Both the position numbers and the translations under genes were made by a program. A DNA stretch of 64,000 nt from Protea cynaroides. Lineage: Eukaryota > Streptophyta > Magnoliopsida > Proteales > Proteaceae. The stretch is taken from assembly GCA_028583415.1 (NCBI GenBank), contig CM053269.1:70976896-71040895 (forward strand), read 5' to 3'. Shown piece by piece: positions 33,953 to 46,250 of the stretch. Numbering within the stretch: the stretch's first letter is position 1; every line of letters starts with the position of its first letter. Under the pieces are notes generated by a model. The model was not told the DNA's origin and ran no database searches. It was given only the letters and a program-made list of their open reading frames with translations.

Positions 33953-36900
33953 GCAAGAGAGGATGTGGATCCCTCTAAATGCACCTATACCGAATCAAAT
34001 TTAAAATTCAAATCATTTAATCCAACGTCTTTTGTGGTCATTATCTATGTCAACAACCCATTTTTAAACCATTTTGGATGGTTCCAATCGGTTCTTAAAT
34101 GGTATATCATTTCTGGAACTATTGGGAAACTTGTCCCATAACCATTAGTATCATTTAGTATTCGGTCCCAAAAATAACTCTTAGAACGGTTCCATTTAGT
34201 CACGAGATGATTCTGGGATGGGTTTTAACTATTCGATCAAAGACGATTCTCACCTACAGACCCAAATTGATACACTTAATCCAAGGTTTAGGTATGATGA
34301 TTTTTTATGCTTAAGGAAAGAGAAGTATTTGCCTTAAATCTTGCTCGGAGCACTCGAGTGTAGAACAAACACTAAAATGTCATCACAAACAATCACTCAT
34401 TAAAATTGATACAAGTAGAAAACAATATGAACATGTTCTTGCACAGTTAAAAGCCATGAACAAAACCATCACCCATTAAACAAATGTCATTAGAAAGTAT
34501 CAGTTAAGAAGCCAAGATTTACTATGGTTTCTCATATAAATTCATAAACCCATTGTTGTTGTTGACTGCTAGATGGATGCTAATGAATTCAATTCCTCAT
34601 CATTTTGAAGGATATCTTCACTGTCTTACATCTAAGCCCTCAAGAATGAGAATAAAATATATTAATTACGAAACAGAACCATCGGCATGGCATCAATTCT
34701 TACACTACAAAATCAATTTAACTAGTCAATAAATAAATTTACTTGTAATTCTCTTGGATGAAAAATTGAAATTCATGGTCTAGCGAATTAGTAAACACTG
34801 ACCAAGGAAGATTAGAGCAATTTATATCTGCAAACGTACAGATACACGAGAAACTCAAAAACAAACACCCTAAAATCAAACAATCAAAAACCCTAAAATT
34901 ACATCCATATTAGGTTAGATTCAAAGTATTTTCTTGACCAGAAATCGCTTGTAAAGAAAGAACATTACCTGAGAGCAAAAGGATTGGGTTGCTTGCTTCA
35001 TCCAGAGAGACTCTCACAGAATTCCCTAAGTTGCAGGAGAGAAGAGTCCAAACTCCAAAAGATACATGAGAAAGAGAAGCGAAGGAAGAATGAGACTCTT
35101 GCTTCTATGGAAGAGATTCTCGCATGGAGGATCTCAAGGAAAAAATTTAAAGAGTCTAGGATTTTGTTGCAAGAGGGAGACATTATCGTAGAAACAAAAG
35201 TATAGAGAGAAAGGGAAGTTTTGAGTGTGCAAACTCGAGAGTTGAGATAAGACGGGTTTCCATTTTACTTTGGTTTTTTATCAAGAAGTTATTGTCTATC
35301 GTAAAATATATTTTATAGTGTAAATTTTTTTTTTTTTTTTTGACAACCAAATATAAAAGAATTTCTTTTGTAAAATAAATTTCACTTTTCTTTAAATTAT
35401 CTTCCTTTCCCTAGCAATCAAATAAAACCTTGAGGGTTATTTTATCTTGGAGATTGGAATGCAAAATGTAAGATTATACTACGCCAAGAACACTACCATG
35501 TTGAATAAAAAACAAAAGATCACATACTCATATCTATAGCGAGTCGTTCTATGTACGTCAGCCTTGTCTACACCCTTCTCTGTATATTTTGAGATAACAG
35601 CTACCAATGGGTATAATTGTTTATATATAGACAGGGAACAAAAACCAATCCTGAAAAAAGGGTAATTTGATCATTCTAATAATATAGCCAAATTACCAAT
35701 AAATATCCACAATACTTACATAATAAGATCAATTAATTATAATCCTATAACCCATTAAGGAGATTACCCAGAAGGCTATCATTGCCTGTTTTCCCTAACG
35801 ATCTGCAAGGATCTGATCTACTCCTGTATCCGAGTCTCTAAAATCTTGAGTTGACCTGAACAATCTCCATCGTATAGTTGTTAGATATTTATGATCATCC
35901 ATCCTGGTAGATTCTTGGCCTAGGTGTGTAATCTCCTTCAGGTTGTACCCCAGGCCTGTTGTTTGATTAGGGGTACAACCTCGGCCGGGCTAGATTGTAC
36001 AATTGATAAATGTGAAAAGGGTTGACCGTGAAGCCATCATCCTAGTGTAGTTCAACACCCCTAACTTGGCTGGATGTTAATTTTCACTTTGGTTAAGCTC
36101 TTAGGTTATACAATTCGCATTAGACTAAATTTTTGTTATCCATGGCCTTGCAGATTCCAATACCTGAAAAACCAGACTCACATGATTTAAGTGTAATCCA
36201 AAGGCGGAAATGGAGCATATGAAAAAAGCAAAGAAAATTAACTAAGAGTTGCATGCACGATGATGCAATTCAAAATTTTTAACTTTTTTTTTTTGGGGGG
36301 TAAAGATTCAAAACTTAAACTTGCTGTAAGATTTATTGGTTTCAGATTTCAAAAATTACAAAATGCATTTATACTTGTATATTTTCTTCTTCTCCTTTTT
36401 TTTTTTTTTTTCTTTTGGGGAGAGGGGGGGGGGGGGGAGAGAGAGAGAGAGAACAATGGGTATCTCACTTGTTCATTTTGGTTTGTTGAGCTGCACAAGG
36501 TACTTATTTTTGTAAATCCTAAAACATTTTAGCAAATGTAAAGAGCTAAAGCTTATTGTCAGTTATGCCTAATCTTTGTGCAAACTTGTTATTCAACTAA
36601 TTTTTCTGCCATTGGTGGTAAGTAATGGTCACGTGTTTTTTTTTTTTTTTTTCTAATATTTATTGGGTAAGGAAGTAATGATTTGAATCATTCAAATTAT
36701 GTGGAGGACATACTTATATAGAGTTATTATTTCTGGACCCTTTCCCAAAAAATTGCTTTAATCTAATTTGCCTGATAACCTTAAAATCAGCAATGTTTTC
36801 TACATCTATTTGAGTTAATGGTTTTGACCAGTTTCCTTGGTGTCAGTGGACTCAGTTGTGCTCTTTTTAAAATGCTTTGCAATAGTTTGTTGAAGATGCA

Positions 36901-37946
36901 TACTTTGGATAAGAAATCTGTTAACTTATTTTTTATAGGTTTTAGCTTGTTAGATTCACCTTAAATTTTGGTTTTTAGATAATAATACATATTTTAATAT
37001 TTATTCCAAGTTGTATATAGTGATGTTTATACGTTGGATGAGAGATGAAATGAAAAATGAAAATTTTCAATTATCACCCAAAAAGAATTGACCAAATCAC
37101 CTACCATCCAAGTTAGACAAACGTTAGTTAATGGACTAATGGGAAAGAGTTGAAATTATGTGTAGACATTTATATCCCTTTCTTCTTCCTCTCTGTTTCT
37201 CTGCAATATTTTATAATAAAAAAAACCCTAACTCCGGATTATAGTTTTGATAACAATGACGATGACAAAGAGGAAGGCTCAGAGAAGCTCTCTTTGAGGT
37301 TACAGTAACCGATTGGAATCTGTTGAGCTAAGAAGGAGCGGGAAATTGAGCAGAGCTCGAGCACTGCGCATCTTGTAAGCAGCTCGGTCGTAAAAACAAC
37401 AAGAAAACAACAATAGAAACCGCTAGTAATAGAATCTTCGTTCTCTTCTCCTTGAAAGTCTTCGTGGTTTTACCCCTTTCCTTCTTCTTCATCACCAAAC
37501 CCTAGTCAAAATTCAAGAACAAAGCGCGTTTTAGCAAGAGAGAAGAAGAGAAAAGGGGAGTTACAGGGTCGATGCCTCAAACAACACATTAGCAACCAAT
37601 TGGGTGGGGTTGTAGGATCTACTACAATGGAACTGTAGTAACAACCAAAGGGTTAAAGTCGATCTACCCGAAATAGAAACAACGAAAATTTCGGTAGATG
37701 AAATTCAAGTTAATCAGCAATTAAGGGCTTTAGGCAAGAAGGAAAAGTCTGAAGGGGTTGGAAGGATCAACATCGCAGAATGAACCCGAAGAAGCGAAGA
37801 AAACCACTAAACAAACGAAGAAAGAAGCAAGGGCCCGACTATATACAACGGCTAGCGCGCCAGAACAAGCGGAAAAACTACAGCGCGCGCTAGCGCGCAC
37901 TTGGGCTCCGTAAAGTTAAGCCGTTGCTTGCTGGATTCGCGCCCTA
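33953..37946. other. Intergenic region
   Basis: No gene supported. A possible - strand first exon (ATG 35183, MSPSCNKILDSLNFFLEILH, open to CAG/GTAATG near 34966) follows a CT-rich leader, but the protein is not recognised and no second exon was found. Homopolymer and GA tracts lie at 36396-36452. CCCTAA/ACCCTAG words at about 37226 and 37498 hint at old promoter or UTR sequence. Nothing else was seen. Confidence 0.45.
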
Positions 37947-38020
37947 GCTGATCTACGACCACTCTCTCCCGGTGGTCGAGCTGATCGTAGACCACCGGGA
38001 GAGAGTGGTCGTAGATCAGC
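37947..38020. repeat. Perfect 31-bp inverted repeat
   Basis: Arms 37947-37977 and 37990-38020 are perfect inverse copies around a 12-nt spacer (GAGCTGATCGTA). The arm core is GACCACTCTCTCCCGGTGGT. It is flanked by GC-rich GCGCGC/GCTAGCGCGC sequence at 37850-37905. Confidence 0.95.
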
Positions 38021-38090
38021 CGTTGCTTGGTTGCATGGGCGCGTTAGCCCGTTTATCTAGCGGTAGGCCTTTTCTTGCTGCTGATTGTAA

Positions 38091-38168
38091 ATCAGCCTGA
38101 TTTACAACCCTAAAGCGGTCGAGCTGATCGTAGACCACCCTTTTATATAGGGTGGTCTACGATCAGCT
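38091..38168. repeat. Two further hairpins sharing the same motif
   Basis: TGTAAATCAG/CTGATTTACA lies at about 38087-38108 with a one-base spacer. A perfect 19-bp inverted repeat lies at 38122-38140 and 38150-38168 with the loop TTTTATATA. The 23-bp segment containing GTCGAGCTGATCGTAGACCA at 37975-37997 recurs as a direct repeat at 38118-38140, tying this hairpin to the one at 37947. Confidence 0.9.
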
Positions 38169-38190
38169 TTTCTTGCTCTATCGATAGAAG

Positions 38191-38194
<4 letters not shown>

Positions 38195-38221
<27 letters not shown>
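38195..38221. repeat. (AT)n microsatellite
   Basis: Uninterrupted TA/AT dinucleotides next to TCTCTATATAGAGA. Confidence 0.9.
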
Positions 38222-38675
38222 ATCTCTATATAGAGAGGAACGATTCCCTCGTCTGAGAACTGCCATTCACGCACGAAACGGAGAGAACCTAAACTAAAAT
38301 GCAGAACAATAAGGCCCCATGCTCTCCTCTCTCCCCCTTTTTTAGCCAACACCATCAACCACTGTTGTTTTGGTCAAAGCTAAAAATCTGATGAATAGAA
38401 GGAAAGGAGATCAGAAAGATACGCGGACGACTTGACTATTGTATAGGTCGGATGTTTCCGTGAGCAGTAAGCAGCAGATCTCCCCTTATTTTGGGAAAGG
38501 TGGTGGCCGCGTGTGAATTCTTTCAAGGCAAGGGGCGGCCTGATTCGTTCGGTAGATCCGGTCGAGGTGGTTTTCGTTTACCAGCGCGTAGGTAGTCTAA
38601 GTTCCTATGACCGAGTCTTTCTGGCCCCTGTGAACATCTTTTCTTAATGTATTAAAATTGTGTTTTGTGTCCGAT

Positions 38676-38885
38676 TATTTTTTTTTTTTTGTTAGTTTTT
38701 TTAAGAAAAAAAAGAGGGAAAAAAAATTTTTAATTTTAAAAAAAAAAAAAAAAAAATCTCCCCCCTTATAATTTTTTTTTTTTTTTAATTATTTTTTTTT
38801 TTTTTTTTATTTTTTTTTAAAAAAAAAAATTTTATATTTTTTATTTTTTTTTTTTTTTTTTAAAAAAAAAACCCTCCCCCCTCCC
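38676..38885. other. Homopolymer block, probable bad consensus
   Basis: About 200 bp made almost only of runs of T, A and C with abrupt switches. Normal complex sequence resumes at about 38886. It is unlike the poly(A) or poly(T) tails elsewhere in the window and probably reflects low-quality assembly. Confidence 0.7.
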
Positions 38886-41800
38886 CGGATCAGTAGTGTT
38901 GTGCATGCGACGTGATTTTCTTCTCAAGTTTAGCTGGTGATCGATCTTCCATTAGTTCTACTGTTTTCCATCTTCATTTATCTACAAGCAGGTCAGAATG
39001 CAGTCGGTCTCTTATTTCTTCTCTGTTATTCTTTAGTCTCATAACACGTGATCAAATGAATGTGATTCTCTCACAATTCTTTTGATCACAATAGAGAGAT
39101 GTTAGGAATCAGGATGAGGGTGAGGGTTTATATAGGGAAGACTAGTACATACACCTCTCTTTTATTTTTTTTCCCTTACAAAAATGATATTATTATCATT
39201 CAAGTATTTTCTAATGGCTAACATCAGCAACTAATGGCTCTGTTAGTTGCTTTTGGATCTTTTTGATAAATGTTTGTCTAACTTAAGTGGAAGATATTTT
39301 TTTAAATAACTAGGGTGGTAGGTGATTTGGTCAATTCTTTTTTAGTGGTAGTCGAAAATTTCTCAATGGAAAACATTGCCTCCCATGCCAATGCCCGAGT
39401 CCCATATAGAGTTCGCATGGATTCTTGTGAACATTTCTATTTTGATTGCGGGAGGCACAACAGAAAAGAACCCTGTGACCAGTAGAATGATCAATTAAGC
39501 TTTTGTACGTATTCCATAATCTGATCACTTGGTATACTATTTTTTGCTTTTAGATCAATTTCTATCATTAATTCTTGCGTTAAGCAAGATTTCAATAACT
39601 TGCTATTATCTGTAGGGCTACTATGCCGAGATATTAGCCCTAAGGGTTTTCACTTTTTCATTAATGTGTTCAAAGATATTGAACCAAATAATATCTACTT
39701 GTAAGTAACATATCTGTCTACTTCATTTGTATTGATTTGCACTTTCCTCTATGTAAAAGAATGTTTTAAGTTTTCACTACATTTTTTTTATTTACCAGAA
39801 TATGTTGTTCTTTCAATAAGTCCAACAAAATTTTATTAAAATTTTAAATTAGTCAGGCTGTCAGAGCTGTCCAATGTTAATGACATTTTTTTTAAAGAAT
39901 TTAGTTCATTATGTTGCATTTTTGTTTAAGTATACTTGAAATAAGAATATTAGCAAATTATTGTCCCACCTTGTAGAGCAAACGTATGGATTGGTTCTTG
40001 TTCTTTATCATTATAATGGATAATTCTGATTGGTGCTTAACCTCTATATGTGGCTTGATATCCCCTAGGAGAGACCCGCATTACCCGCATTCTTCTAAGA
40101 ATGTACCCGGATTACCCAAATTCTTGGTAGGTATAAAATCTTGGAATGTTCAATGGTGATTTCTTAGGAACTGTATGTGATCAAATCTTCTCGTGATAAA
40201 ATGTGTGGTGGCAGAATGAGTAGGGGTATGAGGATCTGTTTATCTGCAATTAGACCAGCTGTGCTTTATGGCGCAATTCTATTTCTTTACTGCTACTATC
40301 GATGATTGATTTACCCATTCAAAGCAATTTACGCAAATGATTCTCTTCCCCTTCCTCACGATGGGGTATTCAAATCCTCTCCTACGGTCCTGTCGTCTGC
40401 CAAGGGTTGGATTTCAGCCGGTCCACCCCCAATGTATTGGCAGACGGTCAGACTGAACCCAACTCCCCTGGATCGGTGATAATAACCTCCTGCCGCAGGA
40501 GACGATTTGGATCCCAAGATGGATTCTACTGAAAATGAAGCTCAAGCTCACCTGATTAACCCCTTTCTGTCTTTGCCTGTTAGAGAACCCCTTTCTGGCT
40601 TCACCGCTAGAGAACCTCTTTCTGTCTTCGCCCAAACCCAAGCTGGAATCCAGAAAATGGTATCTATGAGTTCCTTTTTCCATTCCGCATTTTTAATTTC
40701 TGCAGTTCCTTTTTTGGAAAAGGAGAAACTGATGGTGCCGCCTTCTGCACATACTCGCTCAATCATACTCTTCGATTAGATTGGCGAGATCCTCATTCAA
40801 TGTACTGGATACCAAGGCATCTAGATCTTCCATCGGCAACTGACATCTCATACTCACATACCATCCACACAACTCTCCAAGCTTCACCAGAAGCTTTATA
40901 CAAATCCAAAAATCTCTTTCTTAATAGTCCCAAACGTTTAGTAAATAAACAAATCGATATCAAAATTGGTAGTAACTCTGTATTTCTCTTTCCATATAAA
41001 TTGGGAATGAAAAAAGGAACCACAGAATAGAACCTAAACGACTAAATGACAAAGGAGGTACCCCTAGATCGAGTCGTGTTTCTCCCTCGCAGCTGTTCTG
41101 CTAACCCTAGCCAATATAGAACCTGAGCAACAACCTCAAATAGATGATCGTATTCAGTAAACTTGTACTGGTGAAACTGCAAGGTTGACAAACCAGAAAT
41201 TGTGGTTCGCGGAGGTTGTCGAAGGGACCATAGCAAAGTGTGTTGACTACCGCCGTGAAGAACTTGGAGTGGAATTACCAAAATTCTTCTTACTCCGACT
41301 GCACTATGATCGTTTTCTTTTAAACCCGGGGGTATATTTGTTTATTTATTTTTAAGTTTAACATCGTAAAAGAAGAAGGGAAACAATTGTAATTGTTTAA
41401 AACGTGGGGTGTACTAAATTATGGGCAAACTATAGAGGAGGTATTCAAACTACAGAGGAGGTACTCGTAATTTTTCTTAAAAAATATTGCATAAAATATT
41501 ATGATAAAAATCAATGTTTAAAAATGCTAATATAAAATAGTTGAATTGCATTTTTCTTATTAATTAAAATCTTAAAATTTGATGACGGTCTGATATTAGA
41601 TTAGATTGTATGTTTGTATTTCTTATGATTTAAAATAATCAATTTTTTTTCAATCCAAATAAAGATATTTAAAAATATTTAAACATTATGATTCAATTTT
41701 ATCATTTCCATTAGAAACCTTTTGGAGCATTGATGGTGTGATCTTAAATGAGACTATATCATGATATTTGTCATGAATCATGATTCAAAGAGCTATATGC

Positions 41801-43459
41801 ATGAATGACGATTACCAAAAAAAAAATGCATGAATGACTACGATCCAAATCAAAATTTAAAAAATATAAAAATATGATGTTCAATCGTATCCTTCCTATT
41901 AGAATCTTTTATAGATTTAAGAATTTAAGATATTTTTTGTTATTTCATTAAAAGTATTAAATAAAAAAAATACAATTGTTGTGACAAAAACAATTGCCAA
42001 TGGTCCAATACTACATGAACCTATTTTTTGATTTTATCTAATAAATAGATACATAAATAAATATGAGAAAGAACAATATAACCCACGTCTGAGATGGAAA
42101 AATGGAACTTCAATTCATAAACTTCATAATATTTTTGAAATGCTCACTTTCTCTCTCACTATTTTTTTTAAGTATAGGATATTAGAAGAAATTGAATGAT
42201 TCAAATTTAAAGATTTATAGATTAAATGTTCATATTTAAATTTTATTAGCAACTCAACATGTAAGTATATATCATATTTTTGCTATTTTACATATTTATA
42301 TAAATCATTAATGTTTATGGATATAAAGAAATTAATTCATTGATTTAACAGGACTGAAAGATATAACGGTTGAGATCCAACCTCCAAATAATATATTGGC
42401 TAGTTGCCTTCATTGTATTCTTTTCGGGCAATTCAAGTTCGATATATTGCTGCAAGTAAATATGATTGAAATGACATCTGAAAGAAAATCATCAAACGAT
42501 GAGACACACCTGAAAATCATTTAAAAAAAGAATGGGGGTGCACCAAATCAAAGCCCCTTCGATATAATCGATCCAGAAAATCATCTGAGAACAAGGTTGG
42601 CATCAGATCATCGTAGCCCACATAATCATCCGAAGGAATGGGAGATTGCGAATTTACTGAATCAAAAGCACTGGGATAAGGATGTAATAATGTAGTAACT
42701 TAGATATGATGAATATAATGGACTAAGATATGATAGATTATTAAATTCCAAATGAGGAAGGAATTGCATCATATCGAAGCAACGACCTAGGCTCAATTAT
42801 GTAACACGAAAGTTAAATAGCTAATGTATACCGTATAAAAGAGGATATATAAGAATATGTTTATGTAAGTTTGAAATTAAGAATAATTTTGTATTAAAGT
42901 ACTGTACCACAATCTTTGGTACGTCTTCTATTTTATAAGAAAAAATATTGTGCAACAAGTAACAACGGTCATAAGGTTTGAATTCTCCTTTGTACTAGAA
43001 AAAATACAGTTTCTTTAAGTTTGGGAACTCAGTTGAGATAGAATACGTAAGGAACAAAGAAATTCAAACTTAAATATTTGAAATTCAAATGATTAAATTT
43101 CAAACGTATCCTTGTCAGTATCAACTCCTCTGATTAAATTTCATCGTATTAACTTCCTCATAGAAAGGTCTTTGACGGATCATTAACTTGTCACGAAATA
43201 GTTGAAAATAGACGGTTGATGGAGGCTTAGTAAAAACATCTGTTATTGATATATGAACCAAGCCATAAGAGCCTTGTTTACCCATAAGGCTCCATTTGTT
43301 AAAATTTTATCATAAAATTTTACATCAAAGTATTTTATATGTAAAAAAAAAATTTCAATGTTTATTTCCAAGAGGTAAAATATTTTGATCTCTTAGGGGA
43401 GTGGAAAAGGAACTTCATCTTTCTTTTACCTATTTACTCTATTTTGACTTTAGGTTTTT
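38886..43459. other. Intergenic region
   Basis: No gene supported. A 90-codon + ORF at 40507-40779 repeats a REPLSxF motif twice, but I could not identify it. A MITE-like end (GGGCAAACTATAGAGGAGGTA) lies at 41420-41475. The rest is AT-rich. Confidence 0.5.
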
Positions 43460-43845
43460 TGGAGATTTTTTTTTTTTATTTTTATTTTTTTAAAAATTTT
43501 TTTTTTTTTTTTTTTTTGGTAAGAGGAAGGAGGGGGGTTTTTTTTTTTTTTTTTTTTAGTTTATTTTTTTTTTTTTTTTTTAAATTAAATTTTAATTTTT
43601 TTTTTTTTTTTTTTTAATTAAAAAGTTAAATTTTAAAATAAAAGAAAGAGGGATTTGGGGAAGGAAAAAAAAAAAATAAAAAATATATTTTAAAAATAAA
43701 ACAAAAAACAGCCGGAAAAAAGGGGGGGGTTGGGGCGGTGAAAAAAAAATTTTTTTTTTTTTTTTTGTTCTGGGAAATTGGGGGGGATTTGTGAGTTTAG
43801 GTTCGGGGTTTTTTCCCCCCCCCCCCCCGGGGGGGGGGGGGGGGG
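43460..43845. other. Homopolymer block at the left edge of the Copia array, probable bad consensus
   Basis: Runs of T, A, C and finally G pass directly into the LTR start TGTGATTCCCGGG at 43846. The expected left target duplication (GACTG, from the right side at 57289-57293) is absent. The left junction of the array is therefore unreliable. Confidence 0.75.
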
Positions 43846-46236
43846 TGTGATTCCCGGGTTGACACCGAGAGGGGGGTGAATCGGTGGCCACTAAAATTCC
43901 TTTCCACTATTCGGATGTGGCCCGATGCTATGCAAGTGGCGCCAAGAGCCGATGATCACTTTGTCTTTGTCTTGCCTTGAGCGACTACTTGAGATTCTCG
44001 CCGGACAATCTGTCAAACACATTTCGTGCACACACCAACCACACACCCACGGGTATCCATACCGGGGGCTTGGCCCGCCAAGTGTGTACACCCGCACTGC
44101 GGCACACAGGACTTCTAATGCACACACAATAACATCCACATGCACACGATATAACGTGGTTCACCAATCACACCTTGTGATGGCTACTCCACGGGGCAAT
44201 ACCCTAACCGGGGTTTCGTATATACCCAATACACAACGGAATACTATGGTTGCACCCACAACCCCGATGCTACAACATCACCCGCATTCCGACCACAACG
44301 TATCCTAGGCACCAACCCAAATTCCCGGTCAAGCACCCACTTGACGGGCTACACAATTTTTATATCAAATATTCATACAAACCCCTTCCCATATAGCACC
44401 GATTACAAGAAATAGGATTTGCGTGCGGGTATACCTTCCGGTGTTGCTCACACTCGATGCAAGCCTCTCGAGCTAGCATTTCGGCCTCCTCTTGGGCTCC
44501 ACGGCTTATTCCTCAACACACCAACTCCATAGGACGCTCACAGTTGGTCCTCACATTCTCTTCAAGCTTCAACGAAGCTTTCATGGCCTCACGCTTGCCG
44601 GGGGGGAGTCTCTCTCTCTCTTGGAGAAGCTTCAATGGAGGGTTTCCTTCAAAATCGCCATTAGAGGCCTTCAAATCGAGCTCAAACCACTGCCAAAGTG
44701 TTCTACTCGGGAGAGAAGCTCGTGGGCTTTTGAATCACCTCGATCGGAGCTCGGACGGCCAAGATATGGCCATTTGAAGTTCGGCCGATCAGATTATTCC
44801 AAATGGAATCTTCGGCGTTGATTCCGTGCGCGCGACACACTCTAGCGCTGCCGCATCTGGCCAACGTACCGTTGTCGTCCTTTGATTGGCGGAGAGGGAA
44901 TCTTCTTCTTTGGCCGGTTGGATCAAAGAGCAAAGGGCGGGATCTCCTCTAGGCCCTCCGATCGGCCTCATCCCGTCGGCGCGATCGAGTCTACGAGATC
45001 CATCGGATGCGCATCTTTTGCGCATGTGCATCATGCATGCGCTCCACCGAATCCACGGATCTGTCTTCCGTGTGCGCCAATTCATCGTTTTAAATTGCCC
45101 CGACCAATGAGGCATGCGCGATGGAATCTGGGCGCAAATCCGGCGCTTACACCGAATCCCGCCTTTTTGCAAGCCCTCCATTTGGAATCTCGTTGCCGTG
45201 GCTTGATCCAAGCCTCCCCCATATGGAATATGCTCTTTTCAAAATGACCAAAATGCCCCTGTGAATGAGTGGTAATGCCCCCCCCGTAAGTCGATTTTTT
45301 CCCGGTAGGGTTCGGACATTTTTCTTCATTGCGGCATTTCGTCGAACACCTTGCGTGCATGCCGGACTGCCCCTGGCTTATGGCATCGCCGCGGGGCTCG
45401 CTGCTTGTGCTGCTGCGCGCAGCACTACTCGCGCGCTGCTCGCGTGCGGGGCTCGCTGCGCGCGGCACTTGCTGTGCGCGGCACCTGCTGCCGCGGCTGT
45501 CGTGTCTTTGTCGGTGCCTTGCTTGCGGCATGGCATGGCTTGCGGCATCTTGCTGCGCGCCATGAGGCATAGCCGTGCGCATGGTCTTCTTGCTGCTGCG
45601 CCGCGACATGCGGCTGTGCGCGCGGCGGCTGTGCTAGCTTGCGCATGGCCCCTGTGTTGGGCTGTTGCTGGGCATGCTTGTGTGCATGGCCCCCTTGCCG
45701 TGCATGCTTGGCATGGCCTGTTGGCCTGGACCCGTGGGCATCGCCTGCTGGCCCGGGCTGGTTGCCTCTGGCCTGGCCCCCAAGGTGGGACCCACCCGGT
45801 CCCCACCCATCTCTCTCCTCTTTCTCTCTCCTCCATTTTCTCTCTCTTATTTCTCTCTCTTCACCGGAGACTATCTCACCGGCTGAATTTTCTCATCAAT
45901 CGGGCTTCATTCTCTTCGGTCGTTGCATCAACCCGGTCACCCCTGTCTTGCGCCGGTCACCTTGTGCGTCGGAGAGTCCTCTGGACACTCTCTCTCTTCT
46001 TTCTCTCTCGGATAAGAGCTGTCCCACTGTCGACCATGTTTCTTCTTTATGCGGACTATGCGCTATGCCTGTTGAGCTGTCCACTCGTCCTTTGTGCAAT
46101 CCACTCGGTCTGGTGGCTTCTGCTGACATTCTCTCTCCTCCATGTCATCCTGCCAACTGTCTAGAGGTTGCCAACAATGACAACACATACAATACAAAGA
46201 TGCTGACAGCATCACAACTTGGCCAAGGTTCCAACA
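43846..46236 (-). repeat. LTR A (left)
   Basis: 2391 bp, TGTGATTCCCGGG to GGTTCCAACA. On the - strand it runs from TGTTGGAACC to ...AATCACA. It contains a CT-rich tract at about 45808-45865 and a GC-rich GCTGCGCGC-laden block at about 45410-45780 that creates long spurious ORFs on both strands. Confidence 0.92.
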
Positions 46237-46250
46237 ATCTCCCCCTTTGG
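46237..46250 (-). other. Polypurine tract, internal region A
   Basis: CCAAAGGGGGAGAT on the - strand, directly before the LTR start TGTTGGAACC. The same tract is at 51812-51825 in internal region B. Confidence 0.85.

Noticed and set aside
33637..34141. Open frames on both strands across the long inverted repeat
   Set aside because: They mirror each other because of the palindrome and have no protein-family features.
40507..40779. 90-codon plus-strand open frame with a repeated REPLSxF motif
   Set aside because: No family recognised; the short repeat alone is weak evidence of a gene, though an old gene fragment is possible.
45265..46164. 299-codon open frame on the + strand inside LTR A, with similar long frames in LTRs B and C
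   Set aside because: It lies in the GC-rich and CT-rich LTR block, shows low-complexity Ala/Cys/Leu/Ser composition, is not preserved in frame among the three LTRs, and runs antisense to the element.
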